Below are positions 45,675 through 53,592 of a DNA stretch of 64,000 nucleotides, in pieces. The stretch's first letter is position 1. Each line of letters starts with the position of its first letter. The position numbers and the translations under genes are program-made. The stretch lies in assembly GCF_002858865.1 (NCBI RefSeq), contig NZ_PJRR01000012.1:124001-188000 (forward strand), read 5' to 3'. The DNA comes from Caulobacter vibrioides. GTDB taxonomy: Bacteria; Pseudomonadota; Alphaproteobacteria; Caulobacterales; Caulobacteraceae. The notes below the pieces were generated by a model. The model was given only the letters and a program-made list of their open reading frames with translations. It was not told the DNA's origin and searched no databases.

Positions 45675-48335
45675 CTAGAACTTCGCCGAAGCGCCGATCG
45701 AGAAGAAACGACCGACGTCATAGGTATTGACGTCGACCCGGTTCTTGCCGGCCTTCTGATACTCTTCGTAGCCGACGCCGGTCAGGTTGCGCGCTTCGAA
45801 CTTCAGCTCGACTTCGCGACCCCACAGCTCCAGGCCTTGGCGCGCGACGAAGTCGATGCGGGTCCCCGGATAGGCCTCGACGTCGGGCTGACCGCTGTTG
45901 ACCAGACCACGGCTAGTGACTCGCTTGCTGGCGTAGTTGATCAGCAGGGTCTGCTGCGACAGGCGCTCGGTGTCCTCAAGACCCAGTTGCAGGTTGACCA
46001 CGTGATCCGACTGACCCGTCAGCGGGGCGCCGTCGGTGAAGTAGTCGGTCGCCTTGGTCGAGGTCGCGGCGAAGACCGAGACGGTGTCGCCGGCCGAAAC
46101 CTGCAGCTCCGACTTCGAGTAGGTATAGTTGGCGATCGCCACGAGGCGACGGCTGGCCCAGAAGTCGCCCTTGAAGTCCGCCAGATCGAAGTACTTTTGC
46201 ACTTCGAACTCGGCGCCATAGAGCTTGGCCTTGGGCGCGTTGGCGAAGCTGGTCGACAGGTCGCTGCCCGAGACGAAGCTCTCGATCGGACGATCGATGG
46301 TCTTGTAGAAGCCCGCCACCGTCAGGCGCTGATCGCTGGCGAAGTACCACTCGTAGCGACCTTCGGCGTTGGTCAGCTCGCTGTCCGTCAGGAGCGGGTT
46401 GCCGCGATACATGCGGTTGCTGTCGGGATCGAAATAGAACTGATAGATCAGCTCGCGGAACTGCGGGCGGGCGATCGTCTTCGACGCGCTCAGGCGCAGT
46501 TGCTGGTCAGACTTCACGTGCCAGGTCGCCGTGGCGGACGGCAGCCAGTAGGTCTCGTTCTGGCGGGTCGAGGCCAGCGAGGCGCCCGGGGTCTTGAAGA
46601 CCTCGGTCGGAGCCACCTTCAGACGCGCGGTTTCGTAGCGAACGCCCACGTCAAAATCGAGATCCTGGAACACCGTGCCGTTCAGCTTGCCGTAGGCCGC
46701 ATGGTTCTGCAGCTGGGCGCGGAAGGCAGGATTGCCTTCGTTGGTGTCAACGAGCGCGATGTTGAAGTTCTTGATGATCGCCGGCGCCAGCAAGAGGTCC
46801 GGACGCAGCATGTCGACGCCGCGCGGGAAGGTGTTCGACGCCTGGAACTGGAAGTCGCGGCGCGAGCTGTCGCGGTCCGTATGGACATAGGCGTAGCCGA
46901 CCGTCGCCGCGAAGCCCGGGGCCAGCTTGTAGGTGGCGTCGACGCCGCCCGACCACAGGTCTTCGTCCAGATCCGAATAGCTGATGCGCGCGTCGCCGCC
47001 ATTGCCGTTGTTCAGGCGGTTGACGAAGTAGGCGCCGAACGGATCGGCCGCCGCGTTGGTGCGGACGTACTCGAACGACAATTCGGCCGGCGCTTCACGC
47101 TGGGTATTGGCGTAGTTGGCGCGAACGTCGACGTTGAGCTTATCCATCGGCTTGAACTCGCCGACCAACTGCGTGTTGATCAGCTGGCGCTCAAACCAGC
47201 CGGTGTTCTGCTGCATGTAGTCGACATTGGTGCCGCCACGCCGGCCCATGGCCAGACGCGTATTCTTGATCGTGTCGTGGACGTAGAGGTTGGTCCAACG
47301 GATCTTGTTCTCGCCAAAGCCCAGAGACGCGCCGAACAGCCCGTTCAGGACCATGCGGTTGTCCGTGCTGACGCGGCGGAAATCCGATTCCTTGTCCTCG
47401 AGATCCGCGTTCAGCGAGCTCTGGATCTGCGCGTCACGGGTGGACCAGCGGTTGCTGAAGCCGATCGTGCCGATAACGCCGAGATCCATCGAGTCGAGGT
47501 CGAACGGCTTGGCCGCCGTGATGTCCATCGAATAGTTGGCCGGCAGGTGGTTCCACTTCTGGACCACGCCATTGCGGCTGTTGACCAGCTGGCTGGCGAT
47601 GTCGGCGGTGTTGACCTTGCCAGAGCTGATCCGCTCACCACTGGCGAAGAAGGCGGCCAGCGCGGAAGGGGTGTCGCGGTTGCCGTTGTCAAAGCCGGTC
47701 CAGTCGGACTTGCTGCCGTAATAGTCATAGCCCAGCTGATTGGTGGTTTCAGTGTCGCCGGACACCGAGCCGCCAATGCTGATGAAGCCTTCGCTCGGGA
47801 TCGACTTGGTGGTCAGGTTGATCACGCCGCCGCCGAATTCGCCGGGGAAGTTGGCGGAATAGCTCTTCTGAACCAGCGAAGAGGCGATCACGCGGCTGGG
47901 GAACAGGTCCAGCGGAACCACACGCTTCAGCGGCTCAGGGCTCGGCAACGGCGAACCGTTGAGCAGGGCCAATGAATAGCGATCGCCCAGGCCGCGAACA
48001 TAGACATAGCCGTTGCCGACCAGGGTCACGCCGGTGACCCGGGTGAGCGCGCCCGCGATATTGCCCTCGCCCGTACGCGCGATTTCCGCCGCGCTGAGCA
48101 CCGAGACGACCTGCGAACCGGTGCGGACGACGTTGCCCGAGCGGTTGGCCGTGATGACCACCGCGTCGACCATGCCCGGAATCGAGACTTCGGGTTGCTG
48201 AAAATCGGACTGCGCCGCCGCAGCCGTCGGCTTGGCGGCCTCTTCGGCCGACGGGGCGGTCTGCGCCAGCGCCCAGGTCGGCATCGAGAGCGCGGTCGAA
48301 AGAAGCAGCAGGGACGTTAGCCGACGCGTAATCAT
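45675..48335 (-). CDS. TonB-dependent receptor next to the T2SS/lipoprotein locus
   Basis: This 886-residue outer-membrane receptor starts at ATG 48335 (GGGGGA six bases upstream; TTG 48341 is less likely). The signal peptide ends LAQ. The box-like VDAVVITANRSGN precedes a plug with GYVYVRGLGDRYSLALLNGS, which matches the receptor class that transports larger organic substrates rather than siderophores. It ends RFFSIGASAKF. It follows the elpS-like gene and precedes gspC on the same strand. A role in uptake of material freed by T2SS-secreted enzymes is inferred from this. Confidence 0.9.
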   Translation of the reverse strand: MITRRLTSLLLLSTALSMPTWALAQTAPSAEEAAKPTAAAAQSDFQQPEVSIPGMVDAVVITANRSGNVVRTGSQVVSVLSAAEIARTGEGNIAGALTRVTGVTLVGNGYVYVRGLGDRYSLALLNGSPLPSPEPLKRVVPLDLFPSRVIASSLVQKSYSANFPGEFGGGVINLTTKSIPSEGFISIGGSVSGDTETTNQLGYDYYGSKSDWTGFDNGNRDTPSALAAFFASGERISSGKVNTADIASQLVNSRNGVVQKWNHLPANYSMDITAAKPFDLDSMDLGVIGTIGFSNRWSTRDAQIQSSLNADLEDKESDFRRVSTDNRMVLNGLFGASLGFGENKIRWTNLYVHDTIKNTRLAMGRRGGTNVDYMQQNTGWFERQLINTQLVGEFKPMDKLNVDVRANYANTQREAPAELSFEYVRTNAAADPFGAYFVNRLNNGNGGDARISYSDLDEDLWSGGVDATYKLAPGFAATVGYAYVHTDRDSSRRDFQFQASNTFPRGVDMLRPDLLLAPAIIKNFNIALVDTNEGNPAFRAQLQNHAAYGKLNGTVFQDLDFDVGVRYETARLKVAPTEVFKTPGASLASTRQNETYWLPSATATWHVKSDQQLRLSASKTIARPQFRELIYQFYFDPDSNRMYRGNPLLTDSELTNAEGRYEWYFASDQRLTVAGFYKTIDRPIESFVSGSDLSTSFANAPKAKLYGAEFEVQKYFDLADFKGDFWASRRLVAIANYTYSKSELQVSAGDTVSVFAATSTKATDYFTDGAPLTGQSDHVVNLQLGLEDTERLSQQTLLINYASKRVTSRGLVNSGQPDVEAYPGTRIDFVARQGLELWGREVELKFEARNLTGVGYEEYQKAGKNRVDVNTYDVGRFFSIGASAKF

Positions 48336-48362
48336 ATCCAATCCCCCGGGGAGCTAGGCAGG

Positions 48363-48398
48363 TAAAAATGGGGGGCAGCTGTGTTCCAGCCGCCCCCC
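48363..48398 (-). terminator. Rho-independent terminator of the elpS-like gene
   Basis: A 12-bp stem with one G-U pair (GGGGGGCGGCTG/CAGCTGCCCCCC on the minus strand) and 5-base loop is followed by ATTTTTA. It lies 22 bases past the stop codon. Confidence 0.9.
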
Positions 48399-48420
48399 GC
48401 TTCGACGAAGTCGCGTCGTC

Positions 48421-49959
48421 TTAGTTGGTCGGCAGCGACGTGCAGGCGGTGCTGGTCGAACCGAAGTTCGCCGCGCCGCTGTTGCAGGTCCAACCGGCGT
48501 ACCAAGTGTCGTTGCTGTCGCGGACAGCGCCGATGTAGGTGGTGGCGCCGAAGAAGGCGCCCAGACCCGTGGCGTTGAACACGGCGACGGCCAGCTCGTT
48601 GGCGCCGTTGACAAAGGCGTTGAGCGTCGAGGTGAAGGCGTCGTTGTTGTTGTTGGCGCCCGAACCAAACTGAGCCGCCACGGTGGTCGCGTTGTAAGTC
48701 CCCGTACCCAGGTACTTCGCCGCATTACAGCTCATCACGAACGAGCGCGCCGTCAGCGTCGCCGGCGTCGTGCCCGAGCCGTTCATGCGCAGGCATTCGT
48801 TGTTCGGCGAGAGCATGATGCTGTTGGCGATCGTCGTGTCGGAGTTGCCGCGCAGCAGCAGCGAAGCCTGGTTGGACGCTTCGTTGTTGCTGCTCACCTG
48901 ACGCTGGATCATCGTGAAGTTGGAGAGACGCAGATCGGTACGCGGCAGCTCGGTCTCACGGCCGTTGCTGTCGATTTCCATCAGCGCGTCACCCGCGCCG
49001 TCGCGCTGGATCATCAGACCGTACTGGAAGTTGGCCCGAGCGCCGACGTCAACGTCGAGGCTGTCGTCGTCCGCGCCGACCGACACGAAATACTTCATCT
49101 GTGGAATGCCGCCGAAGAACTCCACGCCGTCGTCCGAGCTGTTGTAGCTCTGGATGTGGCTCAGCACGGTGCCGCTGCCGATACCCGACGGCGTCAGCGA
49201 CTGCAGCTCCACGTTCGCGCCGAGCACGTAGCCCGAATAACGGATCTGCACGTACTGCATGATGCCGCTGTTGTCGGCGTCGTCCGAACCGCCGAACAGG
49301 GCCGGGTCGGCCGCGCCTTCGGTCTGACGCTCGCAGGTGTTCGCAGTGGTCGAACCGGTGGAGCAGTCGGTGATCTTCGCGCGACCCAGCAGCACGATGC
49401 CGCCCCACTGGCCTTGCGAGGTTTCGGTGTTCAGACCCAGGATGTTGTCTCGGCTGGTGAACACGATCGGACGCGCGGCGGTGCCGACGGCGTTGATCCT
49501 ATTGCCGCGATTGACCGCGAGCCAGGACACGCCCGTGCCGCCGTAGACGATGACGCCCGGCTCGATGGTCAGGGTCACATTGGTGTCCGCAGCGGTCCTG
49601 GTGAAGCCACCATCCGTGCCGACGTCAACACGACCAGCCAGCTGATACAGCAGGCCCGGGATCTTCGGCAGGGTGATCGAGCGGTTGACGCGCGACGGCA
49701 GGGTGCACACGCGCCAGGTGCCCGTCGGGCCCGTGATCGTACCGTCGTCCTTCAGCTGTTGCGGATCGGCGATGGTCGGGCAGCCCGAGGCCGGGGTCAC
49801 GCCCGCCGGCGTGGTCGGGGTCGTCGGGGTGGTCGGGGTGGTCGGATTGTTGATGGTGACGTTACCGCCCGTTCCCGGCGAGGAGATGTCATCCGAGCCG
49901 CAGCCAGCGAGCGCCATGGCCGCGCAGCTCATGAGGATTAGGTTTCTATACAGCTTCAC
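48421..49959 (-). CDS. elpS: Surface/extracellular lipoprotein, ElpS-like
   Basis: This 512-residue lipoprotein has the signal MKLYRNLILMSCAAMALAGC, ending in lipobox LAGC. A short Thr-Pro linker (four PTT units, residues 38-53) precedes a repetitive beta-rich domain (TLTIEPGVIVYGGTGVSWLA; QWGGIVLLGRAKITDCS) that suggests a right-handed beta-helix. Paired Cys residues are scattered through it. In C. crescentus the lipoprotein ElpS is encoded beside the 12-gene T2SS, made under phosphate starvation and released with T2SS help. Position and type fit, so the name is used by analogy. Its enzymatic role is not settled. It ends in a strong terminator before the TonB receptor. Confidence 0.8.
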   Translation of the reverse strand: MKLYRNLILMSCAAMALAGCGSDDISSPGTGGNVTINNPTTPTTPTTPTTPAGVTPASGCPTIADPQQLKDDGTITGPTGTWRVCTLPSRVNRSITLPKIPGLLYQLAGRVDVGTDGGFTRTAADTNVTLTIEPGVIVYGGTGVSWLAVNRGNRINAVGTAARPIVFTSRDNILGLNTETSQGQWGGIVLLGRAKITDCSTGSTTANTCERQTEGAADPALFGGSDDADNSGIMQYVQIRYSGYVLGANVELQSLTPSGIGSGTVLSHIQSYNSSDDGVEFFGGIPQMKYFVSVGADDDSLDVDVGARANFQYGLMIQRDGAGDALMEIDSNGRETELPRTDLRLSNFTMIQRQVSSNNEASNQASLLLRGNSDTTIANSIMLSPNNECLRMNGSGTTPATLTARSFVMSCNAAKYLGTGTYNATTVAAQFGSGANNNNDAFTSTLNAFVNGANELAVAVFNATGLGAFFGATTYIGAVRDSNDTWYAGWTCNSGAANFGSTSTACTSLPTN

Positions 49960-50484
49960 AGGAGCCCCTCTGGTTTCTCAAGCCGCGACGAACGCAGGCG
50001 ATCAAGCCTCCGGGGGTGTTTAGTCGGCAATTGTGACAGTTTTTGCGGAACAGTCGGCGCTCAATACAAGGCGCCTGAGCGTTGCACTTCTTACGATAGA
50101 GAGGATTCCCCATCTGCGGGAATACAGGGCCGAATTAGATTCACTATTCGTGGCCGAATATTATGAGGGAGAATCTCCTATCACGAAAGTGAGAAGCTTT
50201 TTTGACAGATTCGACTTGGAACTCGAATTGGAGTTCATTTTTTGAGGTTGGGATTACATCCCCGCTAACCGCATAAAGAAGCTCGGGGTGCGCCCACCGA
50301 GATTTTAATCTGTATAAGGATATTTATTCTCGGCCTCGCCGTTGTTTTTCTTGATATTTTTGAGTCAAAGCCCCTAGGCATTAGCTGAGCCATCTCGAAC
50401 CAGACACGCGCTATGAAGGCGGCGGATCGATCGATGCGCTCGCCTAAAGCCTCATCGTGAGCGCGTCGGTGCGCAGCGCAAACG
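49960..50484. other. AT-rich intergenic stretch upstream of elpS
   Basis: About 525 bases without a clear gene. The first 80 bases hold the elpS-like promoter, with a single CTGTCAC half-site (50033-50039, minus strand). From about 50080 to 50420 the composition is far more AT-rich than the surroundings. A 70-codon plus-strand frame (GTG 50033 to 50245) uses codons rare in this genome (AGA, AGG, ATA, TTA, CTA) and is followed by a weak hairpin, CTCGG/CCGAG (50282-50301), with ATTTT. It may be a foreign remnant or chance. Confidence 0.4.
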
Positions 50485-50514
50485 AAAAAGGCCCGGCGTC
50501 ACCGCCGGGCCTTT
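50485..50514 (-). terminator. Rho-independent terminator of the Wza-like gene
   Basis: A perfect 12-bp stem (AAAGGCCCGGCG/CGCCGGGCCTTT) with a 4-base loop is followed by TTTTT on the minus strand, 23 bases past the stop codon. Confidence 0.9.
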
Positions 50515-50536
50515 GCGAACAATGCTGGCAAGCCAA

Positions 50537-51148
50537 CTAGAAGAAGCGCTCACCAATGCGGATCGTGTCGCCGGGCGACACCAGGGTCGAAGGCTTCAGC
50601 TCGCCCTTGATCTCGGACGCATCACCGTTGCGCTTGATGTAGACGATCTTCTTGTCGGCCCGGTAGGTGAAGCCGCCCGCCGTCGCCACGGCGTTCAGAA
50701 CGGTCAGGCCCGAGGTGTAGGGATAGGTGCCAGGCTTCTCGACCTCGCCCAGAATGTAGAAGGGACGGAACGTAAGCACTTCGGCGCTTACGCGCGGGTC
50801 CCTCAGGTAGCCATCCTTCAGCTTGTCCTGAACCGCCGTCTGGAACTGGCCGACGGTCATGCCGCCGACCTTGATCTCGCCGATCAGCGGCAAGGACATC
50901 AGCCCAGTGCCGGCGACGAAGAACTCGCCCGACAGCGACTCCTCACCGTACACCGTGACCCGGACCTTATCGCCAGGGCCCAGAAGATAGTCGACCGCTT
51001 GCGCCGCTCCCGCGAAGGGGGCGGGCTCGGAGCCGACCTGGGCATGGGCGACACCATTCGATGTCGAGACCATCATGAAAACCACGGCCGCCAACATGGC
51101 GAGCGCGCGAGAGAGTTTCGAAAAACCGATCATGGAAAAGCGTCTCAT
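50537..51148 (-). CDS. Polysaccharide export protein, Wza/GumB-like
   Basis: This exported protein of about 203 residues has the Poly_export domain (VDYLLGPGDKVRVTVYGEES, LSGEFFVAGTGLMSLPLIGE) and an SLBB-type domain (FYILGEVEKPGTYPYTSGLT, VLNAVATAGGFTYRADKK). The signal peptide has no lipobox Cys, so unlike E. coli Wza it is not lipidated. It also lacks the C-terminal amphipathic helix domain of Wza, as in short GumB-type proteins. ATG 51133 is an alternative start. It follows the PPP phosphatase gene by 70 bp and probably exports the capsule or exopolysaccharide with the BY-kinase at 56155. Confidence 0.9.
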   Translation of the reverse strand: MRRFSMIGFSKLSRALAMLAAVVFMMVSTSNGVAHAQVGSEPAPFAGAAQAVDYLLGPGDKVRVTVYGEESLSGEFFVAGTGLMSLPLIGEIKVGGMTVGQFQTAVQDKLKDGYLRDPRVSAEVLTFRPFYILGEVEKPGTYPYTSGLTVLNAVATAGGFTYRADKKIVYIKRNGDASEIKGELKPSTLVSPGDTIRIGERFF

Positions 51149-51217
51149 CTCGGACTTGTCAGACCTGGAAGTTGCAATGCCACATCGCACGTGACCGCGC
51201 GATGAACAAGACGAACT

Positions 51218-52006
51218 CTAAGCTGCGCGCGGTTTACTAAATTGGATGATCTTGGGCTCACCACCATCAAGTCTCACCGCGGTCAGCACGCCTGTGGCGT
51301 AGGCGCCCGTATCGACATTGATCCGCTGGCGCCCGACGAAAACCTCTTCGACTGGCGTGTGGCCGTGAACGACGGTGGCTTTTAGCCCGTGGGCGTTGTC
51401 CAGGAAATCGTTGCGGATCCAAAGCAGGTCTGCGGCGACCTGTCGCTCAAGCGGCAGGCCAGGCCTGACGCCGGCGTGCACGAAGACATAGTCGCCATAG
51501 ACGGCCATCAGCTCCAGTCGACGCAGGAACTGTTCATGGTGGGGCGGGAAGGCTGCGCGGAAAGCCACCCGCGTCTGCTCCCAGACCTCCAGATCGGCGC
51601 GCCCCACGGGACGCTGCACGCCATACGAAGCCATCGTCTCGCCGCCGCCATACTCCACCCACGACGGTCCGGCCTGCGGATCATCAAGGAAGTGCAGTAG
51701 GGTCTCCTCGTGGTTGCCCATCAGGGCGCGGAACTCGAAGCGCCCCTCGGCCGCCTGCTGGCTTAGCGCGATGAGGCGGTCGATCACGCCAGACGAGTGC
51801 GCGCCCCGATCCACATAGTCGCCCAGCATGATCAACACGGGCGGGTCCTCACGCCCGAGGGCGCGATAGTCATCGGTCATGCGCGCGATCAGGCCGTCCA
51901 GCAGGTCCAGGCGCCCATGAACGTCGCCTATGGCGTAGAGCACGCGCCCTCCCGTGGAGACCGCGCGGCGCTCTTTCTGCTTGGAACGAAATAAGGCCTT
52001 GAACAT
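51218..52006 (-). CDS. PPP-family metallophosphatase (serine/threonine phosphatase-like)
   Basis: This 262-residue calcineurin-like phosphoesterase has all metal-site motifs: YAIGDVHGRLDLLDG, LIMLGDYVDRGAHSSG, LMGNHEETLLHF, plus downstream VFVHAGVRPG and VVHGHTPVEEVFV. It resembles bacterial PrpA/PrpB and ApaH-like PPP enzymes. A GTG at 52027 is an alternative start. It is first of a two-gene unit with the Wza-like exporter. A role in reversing phosphorylation in the capsule machinery is only suggested by position. Confidence 0.9.
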   Translation of the reverse strand: MFKALFRSKQKERRAVSTGGRVLYAIGDVHGRLDLLDGLIARMTDDYRALGREDPPVLIMLGDYVDRGAHSSGVIDRLIALSQQAAEGRFEFRALMGNHEETLLHFLDDPQAGPSWVEYGGGETMASYGVQRPVGRADLEVWEQTRVAFRAAFPPHHEQFLRRLELMAVYGDYVFVHAGVRPGLPLERQVAADLLWIRNDFLDNAHGLKATVVHGHTPVEEVFVGRQRINVDTGAYATGVLTAVRLDGGEPKIIQFSKPRAA

Positions 52007-52027
52007 CGAACTCGCCACGTACGCCAC

Positions 52028-52258
52028 GGTGCGTCGCCGGGACTTTGAACCAATTTTGCCTCACGGCGCTCCAGCGTTCAACCGAAAGCCGCCGCATTAA
52101 CCTACAATTCATCACAATCTTTTTCGCGCAATTTACCAAGTAAATTAGAGTTCTGTTTTGGTAAATATCGAATTTAGGACAGTTAAACACATGGATTATA
52201 CCATCTAAATTCAACTCGTTTTCGGACCTCACATGAATACTGACCTCACGAACACAGC
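52028..52258. promoter_or_regulatory. AT-rich divergent promoter region of hvyA and the phosphatase
   Basis: A strongly AT-rich block (about 52095-52220) lies between the divergent phosphatase and hvyA genes. It holds TTAACCTACAATTCA (52097-52111), one base off the CtrA consensus TTAA-N7-TTAA. CtrA, SciP and MucR control hvyA in C. crescentus, and MucR prefers AT-rich DNA. Binding here is inferred only. Confidence 0.4.
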
Positions 52259-52266
52259 GAGGTCAG
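52240..52266 (+). promoter_or_regulatory. RNA hairpin covering the hvyA ribosome-binding site
   Basis: The perfect 8-bp arms CTGACCTC (52240-52247) and GAGGTCAG (52259-52266) flank an 11-base loop. The second arm contains the GAGG ribosome-binding site, and the ATG follows at 52268. A direct repeat, GACCTCAC, also occurs at 52225-52232 and 52242-52249, so the RBS can pair with either copy. Folded, the hairpin would hide the RBS. Confidence 0.6.
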
Positions 52267-52267
52267 C

Positions 52268-53086
52268 ATGTTCAAGGCGCGAAACATTGTTATGGGACTG
52301 CTCAGCGCCGCTGCGCTGATGACGAGCGCCCAGGCACAGGCCGGCGGGATGCCGTTCATGCCGCGCGGCCATGGCGTTCTGGCTCCTGCAGGTTTCGCCG
52401 ACCTTTGCCGACGCGACCTCGAGACGTGCGGGCTTCCCACTACCCAGCTGGCGCTGCTAGGTCCCCAGAGCCGCCAGGGCATGACGCCGACGTCGTCCGT
52501 AGGCCTGGCCCCCACGCGGACCTTCGCGCCGACGGAATCTTTGAATAGCGACAGCGACGCGGACGTCGCACTGGTGTCGGTGGAGATGATCGAGGCGTTT
52601 ACGCTTGGCCCCGTGGAAGACTTCGTCGCCGCCGGCCAGATGCGCGCGTTCACGCCGGTCGGAGAGCCCGAAACCGTCCTGACCTGGTTCGATCGTAACG
52701 AACGCGACCAGATGAAGCTGCTCAACCGGATCAACCAGCAGGTCAATCGCGACGTGAAGAAGGCCAATGACAGCGACCTGTACGGCCAGGAAGAGTACTG
52801 GGCGCTGCCGCGCATGGTCGATGGCAAGCTCTATGGCGACTGCGAGGACTACGTCCTCGAGAAGCGTCGCCAACTGATCGCCGCCGGCGTGTCCGAGTCG
52901 GCGCTGTCGATTGCCGTCGCCGTGACGGCGCGGGGCGAGGGGCACGCGGTCCTGATGGTGTCGCTGAAGAGCGGCGACTGGGTGCTCGACAACCTCACGC
53001 CGTGGGCCACGCCGTGGGCGGACCTCAACTATCGCTGGGTTGAGCGTCAAGTCCCCGGCACCGCCCTGTGGACGTCGATCGCCTAA
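52268..53086 (+). CDS. hvyA: HvyA-like transglutaminase-family cysteine protease (capsulation inhibitor)
   Basis: This 272-residue exported protein of the BTLCP family (bacterial transglutaminase-like cysteine proteinase) has a signal peptide ending AQA near residue 25. A catalytic triad is seen as Cys192 in LYGDCEDYVLEKRRQLIAAG, His226 in RGEGHAVLMVSL and Asp241 in WVLDNLTPW. Residues 60-100 form a Ser/Thr-rich linker. In C. crescentus HvyA keeps swarmer cells free of capsule and lies next to the PssY gene, as here. The RBS sits in a hairpin, and the upstream DNA is AT-rich. A terminator follows. Confidence 0.88.
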   Translation: MFKARNIVMGLLSAAALMTSAQAQAGGMPFMPRGHGVLAPAGFADLCRRDLETCGLPTTQLALLGPQSRQGMTPTSSVGLAPTRTFAPTESLNSDSDADVALVSVEMIEAFTLGPVEDFVAAGQMRAFTPVGEPETVLTWFDRNERDQMKLLNRINQQVNRDVKKANDSDLYGQEEYWALPRMVDGKLYGDCEDYVLEKRRQLIAAGVSESALSIAVAVTARGEGHAVLMVSLKSGDWVLDNLTPWATPWADLNYRWVERQVPGTALWTSIA

Positions 53087-53117
53087 CGTTTCTCGCGCAA
53101 GGGTCCGTTGAGCTTTA

Positions 53118-53144
53118 AACCCCGAGCCCCAGGCTCGGGGTTTT
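53118..53144 (+). terminator. Rho-independent terminator of hvyA
   Basis: A perfect 11-bp stem (AACCCCGAGCC/GGCTCGGGGTT) with a 3-base loop ends in TTTT, 31 bases past the stop. Confidence 0.9.
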
Positions 53145-53172
53145 CGCACGGTGGAACCCAAACACCCGGACA

Positions 53173-53211
53173 ACAGAAAGCCCGCCCGGCGGCGCCGAGC
53201 GGGCTTTCTGT
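53173..53211 (-). terminator. Terminator-like hairpin of the 47-residue gene
   Basis: A perfect 13-bp stem (ACAGAAAGCCCGC/GCGGGCTTTCTGT) with a 13-base GC-rich loop lies 36 bases past the stop of the small minus-strand gene. The T content after it is modest (CTTTCTGTTGT). Confidence 0.7.
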
Positions 53212-53247
53212 CGTGAACGAAGATTTGGCTCTGGTGATCCGGTCGGA

Positions 53248-53391
53248 TCAGACCAACTGCGCGATGGCCACCGCCAGAAGCGCCCAGAGGCCCGCCGAGA
53301 GTACCGCGGCCAACGCGAGGCCCGCCAGCGGCGGGAGCCGCCGCGCCGACACAGATTCAATCGGGGCGAAGGACAACTTTGCGTCGATCAT
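53248..53391 (-). CDS. Small single-pass membrane protein, 47 residues
   Basis: The frame encodes MIDAKLSFAPIESVSARRLP, then one hydrophobic helix (about residues 22-45) ending AIAQLV. An AGGAG ribosome-binding site lies nine bases before the ATG at 53391, third codon positions are GC-rich, and a terminator-like hairpin follows. The frame could extend to 53454, but that part lacks a good start. No family is recognised. It sits between hvyA and pssY, on the opposite strand. Confidence 0.65.
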   Translation of the reverse strand: MIDAKLSFAPIESVSARRLPPLAGLALAAVLSAGLWALLAVAIAQLV

Positions 53392-53592
53392 CAGACAGTG
53401 CTCCTGCTGTCGATGATGTAACCGTCGCGCCGCTAATGGCCCGTGAAAGAACAAGGTCTACCGGCTGTTAACATTATCGCCTGCGCCTCGCCCCTTTTGT
53501 GCACGACGACATCAAGCGATTGCGTTAGCGTATGGGCCTGTGAACTTGAACAGCCTCTCTCCGACGCGCTGGGGAAATTAAAGGATCATCCG

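Noticed and set aside
49800..49850. Short tandem repeat as a CRISPR or minisatellite
   Set aside because: It encodes the in-frame Thr-Pro linker of the lipoprotein; there are no spacers.
49985..50060. Pho box upstream of the elpS-like gene
   Set aside because: Only one good half-site (CTGTCAC) is present; a second CTGT lies 14 bases away rather than the 11 needed, so the site is not supported.
53443..53592. Upstream ATG extension of pssY
   Set aside because: Codon use in this stretch is poor and the GTG at 53593 has a good ribosome-binding site with the family N terminus.
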